Below are positions 13,991-20,815 of a stretch of DNA of 20,815 bases, piece by piece. Position numbers and translations under genes: made by a program. Below the pieces are notes generated by a model. That model was given only the letters and a program-made list of their open reading frames with translations. It had not been told where the DNA came from and did not search any database. Each line of letters opens with the position of its first letter. The stretch's first letter is position 1. Source of the DNA: Rhizophagus sp. LPA8_4_AMF (lineage: Eukaryota > Glomeromycota > Glomeromycetes > Glomerales > Glomeraceae); the NCBI GenBank assembly GCA_021464525.1, contig JADRCO010001261.1, forward strand, positions 1 to 20,815, read 5' to 3'.

Positions 13991-16058
13991 TTATTTACTT
14001 CTGTCAAGTTCCAATTCAATTATACATCTATTCCTTATTAGAGCTAACATAGGCCAAGTAGATTGTTCTCCTTTCATTATCCAATAGTCCAAAGATGAAT
14101 AACTCGGATTAGAGAACAGGGTTTTAAAATCCTAAAAAAAGTGAGAGAATTTATCAATTTAAGTTATTATTAAAAAATTGTGAAAAAAATATTGTACTTA
14201 CCGAGAATGTAAGATAAGGAACAATGGTAACATTTCCCGAAACCTTTTCATCAATCAAATCTCGGAAATTCTTTGGAAGTAAACCCATATGCCCAAGTTG
14301 ATTGATTCGGTGTCTAAATTCAGTAGATAAAAGATGAGCACATTTAATCAATATATTACTACCAAATTGTTCCTTTGCTATGAAAGGAGCGATATACGGA
14401 TTTGCTTGAGAGACGATGAAATGATTGACGTTAAACAATTCTGAAATTCTTGTCAACGGAGATTCACTTTCAGTTGGAACTGTATCCGACCACTTTCTCC
14501 ATTTAATTTCAGTTGGAGCCCATTGCACAATATTTCCAGCTTTATCTTTGGCCAACAGATCAACACTATCATAAAGTCCCATCATAGCAGTAGAAGCGCA
14601 AGCTGCACTACGTATTAATACGTTAGGTGCGGTCAAATAGTTAAGTAGTTGAGGAACTTCGTATTTTCTAGTTGATGATACTGTAATGTTTAAGATCCTT
14701 TTTGTTTTAACGTATGCTTCCTTTTTATATATAAAATAAAGGATGATTTAAGAATTTTTTAATTAAAAAAAGAGAATAAGAATAATAGAATCAGTTAATA
14801 AATTACTTCAAATGTGAGATCTCCAACGTTACTTCGAACACAATCTTCCAACACTTTAACGTCCATAAAATAACCTAAATTTTTTTTAAAAAAAAATGAA
14901 TGTGAGAGTTAAACGATTAAAAGTCTTGAACCCAAATAAATTTTTTTATTAAAAGATCATTTACCATGTTTTAAGAATCTACTTATTTTCCTTCTTATAT
15001 TTCCTTTCTTTCCTTTCTTAGCAAAGGCACCTAAATCTACACCACCTTCTTCGAAAATACTTGGTAATTCATCATCAGTTCTAATGCAAACTAAAGCAGC
15101 TATCAAAGCTCCAATGGCTGTACCACTAATAATTCTAGGTAATAGACCATGTTTATTTAAAGCTTTAACAACTCCCAAATGATATAAACCAAATGTTGCT
15201 CCACCATATAATACCAAAGCGGTACAACCGAATGATTGACGGGTATCATTAAAAAATTCTAGTTTTGAATATTGTGGAAGATCTATAAAATCTTTTTCTG
15301 ATATATATTCCAATTGTGTTACCACTTCTTTTGTATAATCTTCTATCAATCTTTTTGTTCCTAAGTATGATCTACAAAATAATCTTGGATCGTTTATACC
15401 TCCCAAATTCCGTAATAGACCTGATCTTAAATTATAAATCATTGATAAAACATCATTACTTTCATGAACTTCTTTAAGATGACTCAATCTTTTTTTAATC
15501 ATGATATAATCATAGTATGGAGATGCCGGATCTAGTTTCCATTCATCATTTGCTAAAATAAATTTAAAAAAAAAATAAATTAAACAATCTCAGAAAAAAA
15601 ACTGCTTTGATTTATTTAGCTTACCTAAAAGACTAAGATCAATGAAATTTCTCGGTTAATATATATACATATATTTTTATTTTTAAAGAAAAAAAAAATA
15701 AATCACATATTTACTTGTCTAATTCTTGTGCTTTTTTACGCCATTCTGCGTATGTTTTCGCATGTTGCATTTCATTCCTTAGGATCTCCGCCGGTGTCTT
15801 TTTACGTCTCAATTTCTTGAAAAAGAGAAATAAAATTTAGAATCGATTTAAAATGATAAAATTTTTCAAAAAAAAAAAAAAAAAAAATCTAGTTACTTGA
15901 ATCCATGAAAAAGAAACCTGTAATATCCGAATAACTACTGCGGATATTATTGAGGATATAATAGTGAAAATTTTATTCTATTAAATAAAAATGATTGTTA
16001 AAATAAAAAATATATATAGATATATAAAAAATAAATAAAAATAAATACTAACTAGCAT
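13991..16058 (-). CDS. Patatin-like (Tgl3/4/5-SDP1 type) lipase homologue with altered active site
   Basis: Proteins of this family hydrolyse triacylglycerol at lipid droplets; some also have acyltransferase or phospholipase activity. Eight in-phase exons (16053-16058, 15897-15977, 15715-15815, 15625-15650, 14965-15552, 14807-14874, 14202-14720, 13991-14131) give 509 residues. In order I see a hydrophobic segment (about 3-28), the DUF3336-type N-terminal region (about 30-165, with NDEWKLDPASPYYDY), then the patatin domain (about 180-395). The oxyanion loop GGATFGLYHLGV (188-199) is intact. The nucleophile elbow reads SGTAIGAL (214-221), so the Ser of GxSxG is Ala217 (codon GCC at 15116-15118). 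The Asp-Gly motif of the catalytic dyad reads SDTVP (Asp369 without the Gly). The end SELFNVNHFIVSQANP is highly typical. By inference this is a non-hydrolytic family member, unless 15116-15118 is a base-call error. The six-base first exon is the weakest part of the model. Confidence 0.87.
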
Positions 16059-16857
16059 TTACAGTAATCTAACAATGAAAATTATTTTTAAAAGGGGAAA
16101 AACAAATTTAAAGGATCCTTTATATATGAATTATCTAAAATACCGAAAATACCGAATTATTGATTTGAAAATCATATGAAAATATAATTGAATTGCATAA
16201 AATTTTGAACCACGTGTTATCTTAAATTGCATATGTAATATATGTAATATATAGTTCGGATGACTCTAATTGGTAGCACATCTTAATCATCTTATGCATT
16301 AGAAAATACTTGATATAAACTTGACTTCAATGAAAGAAAATTGACAGATTATCAATGATATTTAAGATATTAAAGATATTTCTATTTTGAAAAAAAAAAG
16401 ATTCGTAAGCAATGCGATGCGACCAGCGCCAAATGCTCGAATTGACATGAACAAATTGAAAAAAATAACATATTTCTTATCAACTAACAAGAAAGTCAGC
16501 TGACCAAAGTTATAATTTAATCACTGGCTAATGAAAATGTGCGCCAGACCTAATATAGTTTTGAGGCGAATCTATTGGCCTATTTAAGGAATCGAGATTG
16601 AGATTAGCTTTAAATCTTATTTTTTTTTTTTTTGTCTGCAAAGTTAGTTAGATAGTTATTGCATTGTTATTGTATAAAAACGTCAGAGATGAAAGCAAAC
16701 ATTTTTTTTTTTTAATTCAAATTTGTTTTAACATCCACGATTATAATATAATTATAATATACATACAGCATTAATTTTTTACGATTGTTCCGGATTTAGA
16801 ACTGATCGATAGAAGGTCACAAGGATGCATACAGTATAATTGATATAAATAGTACAT

Positions 16858-16903
16858 AAATACTGCGCAAGTACTGCGCAATACTGCGTAAATACTGCGT
16901 AAA
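16858..16903. repeat. 11-base minisatellite, AATACTGCGCA type, 4 copies
   Basis: Four adjacent units vary around AATACTGCGCA, with GC->GT changes in the last two and one unit a base shorter. The CTGCGC core is GC-rich against an AT-rich background, which makes the array stand out. Confidence 0.75.
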
Positions 16904-16996
16904 TTACACACAATTTGTTCATTACATGTAAAAAGTTTGTGATTTGTGATGTATTTATTTAATTAATAAATATAAAAAAAAAATCGAGTGTTTGGT

Positions 16997-17032
16997 TACA
17001 TACATACATACATACATACATACTACATACAT
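16997..17032. repeat. TACA tetranucleotide microsatellite
   Basis: About seven uninterrupted CATA/TACA units are followed by one interruption and two more. It lies about 115 bases beyond the stop codon of the MATA-HMG gene, probably in or just past its 3' UTR. Confidence 0.85.
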
Positions 17033-17147
17033 ATATTATTTTCTATTTTACATATTTTTCGTTTACGATTTATATCTATATTGTACAATTACATCTAACT
17101 CTTCTTATTCATAATCTTATTTTTTTTTTTTAGAACTTTAAGTTCAT

Positions 17148-17846
17148 TTACGGAAATAATGGAAAAAATATTTCATCTTCTTTCGGTTCATCATATAATT
17201 CGAAATCGTCGTCAAATTTTGGAAAAGAGTTAACGCTCGTAGGAGGTATAATTGGTATCGAATTATTAACTATTGTCGTATTTATCGTTGTATTTATCGT
17301 TGTATTTTTCGTCGTATTTATCGTCGTATTTATCGTATTATTTATCGGATTATTTATAGTATTATTTTTTATCGTATGATTTATTTTTGATTCTTTTTTG
17401 TTTTCGTTGTTTTTTATCTTGACATATTTTCTCTTTGGACGATATTTTTCATGAAGTTCTTTGGCGGCCATAGATAAGACTTCGAAGAATCGAATAACAT
17501 GCGAAGGTTGATATTTCCATTCCTTACTAGCATAATATGTGATTTCTCTTATTGTTAATTGTTGATTTTGATTTGAATGTTGTTTCTTAATTTTTGCGAT
17601 ATAATCCATTAGAAATAAAGTAAAGGCACTTTGGGAGTTTTCAGGTGATCCATTGGACTTTAATCTAGGAAGTAATAAAATGGGAAGGGATAATGTTAAA
17701 TTATACGGAGGTCCAGAAGTAACCGAAGGAGTATAATATGACATCAAAGTTTGAAACGAAGAAGGTTGTGAATTTGTTGGTGAAGTGAGAGAATTTGGGG
17801 TTTGGGGTTTATCGTTAAGATGATTTTTTGAATTTGATTTCGGCAT
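17148..17846 (-). CDS. MATA-HMG box protein (copy 1)
   Basis: This is an intronless gene of 232 residues from the ATG at 17846 (MPKSNSK). An in-frame TTG four codons upstream is not a likely start. After a Ser/Thr/Pro/Asn-rich N-terminus comes a pre-box motif, PYNLTLSLPILLLPRLKS (47-64), which is also present in copy 2. The HMG box follows (about 69-140): FTLFLMDYIAKIKK, then ASKEWKYQPSHVIRFFEVLSMAAKE and a basic end YRPKRK. The typical RPxN before helix 1 is missing (SPENSQ). The basic tail leads into Asn-Thr-Ile repeats (about 155-195) and an acidic C-terminus. HMG-box proteins of this class bind DNA as sequence-specific regulators. In fungi the founding member sets mating type, but Rhizophagus has dozens of such genes, so a mating role should not be assumed. 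TATATAAATA at 17951-17960 fits a TATA box about 105 bases upstream. Confidence 0.85.
   Translation of the reverse strand: MPKSNSKNHLNDKPQTPNSLTSPTNSQPSSFQTLMSYYTPSVTSGPPYNLTLSLPILLLPRLKSNGSPENSQSAFTLFLMDYIAKIKKQHSNQNQQLTIREITYYASKEWKYQPSHVIRFFEVLSMAAKELHEKYRPKRKYVKIKNNENKKESKINHTIKNNTINNPINNTINTTINTTKNTTINTTINTTIVNNSIPIIPPTSVNSFPKFDDDFELYDEPKEDEIFFPLFP
17274..17363 (-). repeat. 12-base tandem repeat inside MATA-HMG copy 1 (NTTI repeats)
   Basis: About seven diverged copies of a 12-base unit (GTCGTATTTATC type on the plus strand) lie in frame, encoding successive Asn-Thr-Thr-Ile tetrapeptides with Lys, Asn and Pro variants. Because the unit is a multiple of three, copy-number change would alter protein length without changing frame. 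Confidence 0.85.
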
Positions 17847-17950
17847 TTTTTTTTTCAAAAATTTCTTTACTTTTTTCGATTTTGGAGGAAAGCAAATTTT
17901 TGCTAAAGAAAAGAAAGAAAAAAAAAAGGGAAAGAGTCTTTACAACCATC

Positions 17951-17960
17951 TATTTATATA
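17951..17960 (-). promoter_or_regulatory. TATA box of MATA-HMG copy 1
   Basis: On the minus strand this reads TATATAAATA, about 105 bases upstream of the ATG at 17846. An (AT)n run follows at about 17972-17988, so AT-richness makes the call tentative. A similar element sits at the same distance from copy 2. Confidence 0.4.
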
Positions 17961-18148
17961 CAAAAAGCACATATATATATATATATATTAGTATATATAA
18001 TTAAAATACTCCTTTCTCCGGTTGAATTGAAAAATATGAACTCATTAGACCAAAATAGGTAACCGCAATCTCCGATCCTCAACATAATTTGATATCACTG
18101 CTTTTATTGCTTTTACTACGTGACATAACAGGTAATTATAGTAAAATC

Positions 18149-18179
18149 AGCCCGAATATATGTTTCATCATATTCGGCT
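18149..18179. repeat. Imperfect hairpin with GAATAT/ATATTC arms
   Basis: AGCCCGAATAT (18149-18159) faces ATATTCGGCT (18170-18179), with one bulged C and a loop of about ten bases. The arm resembles the ATATTCGGC core of the inverted repeat at 212-343, so the two may derive from one repeat family. That link is an inference. Confidence 0.4.
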
Positions 18180-18430
18180 ATCAAAATTGAGGGTATGTTT
18201 GAGAATCTTGTCTATGTGTCATTTGCCCATTTTTGCTCAGTTTTCTTATTTAGGATTAGTCTTGGAATTTTTTTTCTTAGCAGGGTAAAGTCTTGGTACC
18301 CTTTTAAAAATTCGTTTCAAAATTAAACTTATTCTCTTCAAGAAAAAAATAATAAAATAAAAAAGAAGATATAAATATCTTTTTCTCATTGAAAAAATTT
18401 ATTTTTCCCAGTTTACTAAAAAAAAAAAAA

Positions 18431-18491
18431 TCCCATTTCCTCACCCTTCTTTCTTCGTTCTTTTCCCCCTCTTTCCTCTACCCTCTTCCCC
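18431..18491. repeat. Pyrimidine (CT-rich) tract
   Basis: About 60 bases are almost purely C and T on the plus strand, with only a few purines. It is flanked by an A-run on the left and lies about 600 bases upstream of MATA-HMG copy 1. Such tracts can be simple repeats or promoter elements; nothing here decides between them. Confidence 0.6.
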
Positions 18492-19779
18492 ATGGTTTCT
18501 ATCTATAGGCTCGAGCGTGAAAAATTTTCCGAAAAATTTTGTAACAATAACAAACTTAGGTGAAAGTAAAAAAAGAATTTTCACAAGATTTTCACAGAAT
18601 AAGGATTTTCTTTAGGAACAGAACCAATAGAAACTCGGGTTTTTTTTGGTAAAATTTTTGTAGTAATTATGAGTAAAAGAATAACAACAATATGTAACGT
18701 AAATCAATTTTTCGAATGCATGCTAAATGAGTCAGTTTTTTGCGCATACCTAGACTACTTTAATCGAATTCTCAGTTGAATGTATATCAAAAATTTTTTT
18801 ACTACGCAATTTTTATACATATTATTCTAGGTTACTTTTGAATACCCTTTTTATTTTTTGAATTGAATTGAATTTTCACATCATATTATAATATATTATG
18901 TATTATAAATAATATTATAATGTAAATGTTTATGTATATATTTATTATTTATTTAAAAGTAAAATTACGTACCACACATATATATTACAGTTTAATTATC
19001 CTGAACCTATGAAAATTAAAAAAATGTTATTATCATCTTGAAATTTTCTGCATACTTACGTCATTTGTGAGTCATTAACTCCGTTGAATATTCGAGAGAA
19101 TCCTAGAATTTGTCAAGTTTTAATTAGAATTATTAATCCCATTTTTTTCTGTTCGGAAACAACCGGATGTTCGCCCGCCGGATTGAGGCTGATACGTTTT
19201 TAAAAAATTAACAATAACAAAATGGGTAGGTAATGTATGTAATGTATGGAATGAGTCAAGAATTTATGAAACTTTCTAGAAGCAAATTAATAAATACGAT
19301 AAAAACCGTAATTTCCATATTTAACCAATCACGGGACTAATAAGAATCAATTCGAAAAGTTACACGAAAAAGGAAATTACTAGAATTCTTTAAAAGAAAA
19401 TTTTTAAAGATTTTTATTCATGATTTACATATAGTTAATTTTTATTGGATGGTATTTTTTAAAAAAAAACGTGATTTTTTTTTTCAGATAATACGCTATT
19501 TTGAAACGTTACTCTTTGTTAACTTACTTATTTTAGTTACTTGGTAAATCTTACTATCCTTAAACCTTAAAAAAACATATTTGACCTTATTTAACTTAAA
19601 AAGGGGATATAAAACTATAAAAGTAAAAAAAAATAAAAAAAAAAATTAATTAATATATATATATACAGTAAATATAAAAATACAGTATAAATTATATATT
19701 AATATATTAAAAAAAAAAAAAAAAAATTTAATTTCTTAAAATAATCTTATTATAAACATATAAGGTAATTGCAACAAAG

Positions 19780-20556
19780 CTAATCAATATGAATATTGTT
19801 TAGTTCTAATATAGTGAGTTCATAGAACTCTTTCATACTTATACCAGTAATGCCATCTTCATTTTCATTCATTGCATTGCTATTTTGTAATAACGAATGA
19901 TAAATATCTTCTGATGAAGGTAAATCGTATGATGAAGATGACGGGAAATCATTAGCCAATGAGAATGAATTCGATTGACGTAAGAAATAATTTTCGTTCA
20001 AAGATGATTGAGCATCTTCTCCCTTTAAAGGAAGTTGTGATGACAGATCGAGTCGTGGCGCAGCATTTCTTTTTTTATCGAATCGAAGTTTGAATTTTCG
20101 TTCGGGTCGAAATTTGTAACCAGGAAAAAAAAAGGTATGAGCTTGTTTGGCGGAAACTCCTAACACTTCAAAAAATTGTTTAACTTGGGGAGGTTGATTA
20201 CCCCATGATTTGCTGGCCATCGAACTTATATCCTGGATACGAAATTTATCATTGGATTTGGCATGTAATTTAATCATAGCGGTAAAATCTTTTAGAAATA
20301 AAAGCCACGAATTAAGTGGTCTGGGGATTTTTCCCCCGGATTTAATTTTAGGAATTAATAATTCCTCAAATGAGAGGGTTAATTTATAAGGTATTTCACT
20401 AGAATACAATGGAGTGAAAATATGAAATAAAGGATCGGTATTATAACGAGGAAATGATACGATGTCATTTGAGGTAGTAGTCATTACATTAGTAACTTGC
20501 GAAGGAACGTAGTAAGTCATGTCTGAGCTCAAATAGGTTGATTTCGATTTTGGCAT
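19780..20556 (-). CDS. MATA-HMG box protein (copy 2)
   Basis: This is an intronless gene of 258 residues starting MPKSKSTY. The pre-box motif PYKLTLSFEELLIPKIKSGG (57-75) parallels that of copy 1. The HMG box (about 79-153) keeps the classic RPLNSWLLFLKDF opening, then MASKSWGNQPPQVKQFFEVLGVSAKQAH and the basic end GYKFRPERK. A short THR-PHE-PHE-PHE-PRO insertion precedes this end, coded by a nine-base T run. The C-terminus is Ser/Asn-rich and acidic, which could act as an activation region. Its role is a presumed DNA-binding regulator. It shares strand, start peptide, pre-box motif and intron absence with copy 1, which indicates a tandem duplication that has diverged a great deal. A TATA-like TTATATATAA lies at 20661-20670, about 105 bases before the ATG. 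Confidence 0.87.
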   Translation of the reverse strand: MPKSKSTYLSSDMTYYVPSQVTNVMTTTSNDIVSFPRYNTDPLFHIFTPLYSSEIPYKLTLSFEELLIPKIKSGGKIPRPLNSWLLFLKDFTAMIKLHAKSNDKFRIQDISSMASKSWGNQPPQVKQFFEVLGVSAKQAHTFFFPGYKFRPERKFKLRFDKKRNAAPRLDLSSQLPLKGEDAQSSLNENYFLRQSNSFSLANDFPSSSSYDLPSSEDIYHSLLQNSNAMNENEDGITGISMKEFYELTILELNNIHID

Positions 20557-20764
20557 CTTTAAAAATAATACCGATTTTTATTTTATTTTTTTTTTTTTTT
20601 GTTGCAATAGAAACAAAAAAATTAATTTAAAGAAAGAAACATGGCCCAGAATTTGATGGTTTATATATAATTCTAGATGAAAGGATAAAACGCCCATGAT
20701 ATGCTATTTACTATTTATATTTAACGGAGTTGATCTCCATCATTAAGATCGTCGTATTACGTTT

Positions 20765-20765
<1 letters not shown>
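20557..20765 (-). promoter_or_regulatory. Upstream region of MATA-HMG copy 2
   Basis: This gene-free promoter segment holds a T-run (about 20586-20600) and a TATA-like TTATATATAA at 20661-20670. No other motif is recognised. Confidence 0.4.

Positions 20766-20815
<50 letters not shown>
20766..20815. repeat. Uninterrupted run of 50 A at the window end
   Basis: The last 50 bases are all A. Shorter A/T runs are common in this window, but none approaches this length. It may be a true homopolymer, the tail of a retroposed copy lying beyond the window, or an assembly edge; the window does not show what follows. Confidence 0.9.

Larger units (their letters stand above)
16059..17147. other. 1.1 kb intergenic region with short tandem repeats
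   Basis: I see no gene. The right end is the 3' side of a minus-strand MATA-HMG gene and the left end is the promoter side of the patatin gene. It contains a CACGTG box at 16211-16216, T-runs near 16620 and 16700, an 11-base minisatellite at about 16858-16903, and a TACA microsatellite at about 16997-17032. Confidence 0.5.
17847..19779. other. 1.9 kb intergenic region between the two MATA-HMG genes
   Basis: I find no gene, tRNA or recognisable transposon coding in either strand. Contents are an (AT)n run at about 17972-17988, an imperfect hairpin at 18149-18179, a pyrimidine tract at about 18431-18491, a small GC-rich patch at about 19158-19190, and several A/T homopolymers near 19445-19480 and 19620-19730. 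The left part must hold the copy 1 promoter and the right part the 3' end of copy 2. Confidence 0.5.

Noticed and set aside
14957-14964. Lys-end of the large patatin open frame (ending ...KHGK) as the protein terminus
   Set aside because: The frame passes a GGTAAATG donor; splicing to 14874 continues the conserved patatin domain through to 13991.
17847-17858. Upstream start giving an extra MKKK on MATA-HMG copy 1
   Set aside because: The first codon is TTG (CAA on the plus strand); the true ATG at 17846 matches the MPKS start of copy 2.

Overview
This window looks like nuclear DNA of an arbuscular mycorrhizal fungus, most likely Rhizophagus or a close Glomeromycotina relative. The base composition is very AT-rich. 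The genes are cut by many short AT-rich GT-AG introns, mostly 50-100 bases. Long A/T runs lie between genes. The gene content also fits: a BTB-BACK-TLDc protein and two neighbouring MATA-HMG box proteins, both families known to be expanded in Rhizophagus. The genus is an inference; membership in Fungi is strongly supported by the protein types.

The left 16 kb is a compact block of six genes whose exon chains I could follow in phase. They are: UFD2, the U-box E4 ubiquitin ligase (25 exons, minus, 523-5837); a BTB-BACK-TLDc protein (3 exons, plus, 6568-8362); DPM3, the small membrane anchor of dolichol-phosphate-mannose synthase (3 exons, plus, 8875-9328); VMA1, catalytic subunit A of the vacuolar ATPase (18 exons, minus, 9609-12780); a small lysine-rich protein resembling the ribosome-biogenesis factor Alb1 (3 exons, plus, 13274-13712); and a patatin-like, Tgl/SDP1-type lipase homologue (8 exons, minus, 13991-16058). 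UFD2/TLDc and VMA1/Alb1-like are divergent pairs. DPM3/VMA1 and Alb1-like/patatin are tail-to-tail with only about 280 bases between stops.

The right 4.7 kb is gene-poor and repeat-rich. It holds two intronless MATA-HMG genes in the same orientation (17148-17846 and 19780-20556), separated by about 1.9 kb with microsatellites, a pyrimidine tract and no recognisable gene. The window ends in an unbroken run of 50 A.

The genes do not form one pathway: they cover protein quality control, ER glycosylation, organelle acidification, ribosome assembly, lipid handling and transcription. The most notable observations are: the patatin homologue has Ala where the catalytic Ser should be; a VMA1 intron sits one base from the point where the yeast VMA1 intein inserts; three genes carry an intron within the first four codons; the TLDc gene has a stop that a plausible 3' intron would remove; and CACGTG boxes occur in three of the promoters. 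I did not find a clear new multi-gene system.
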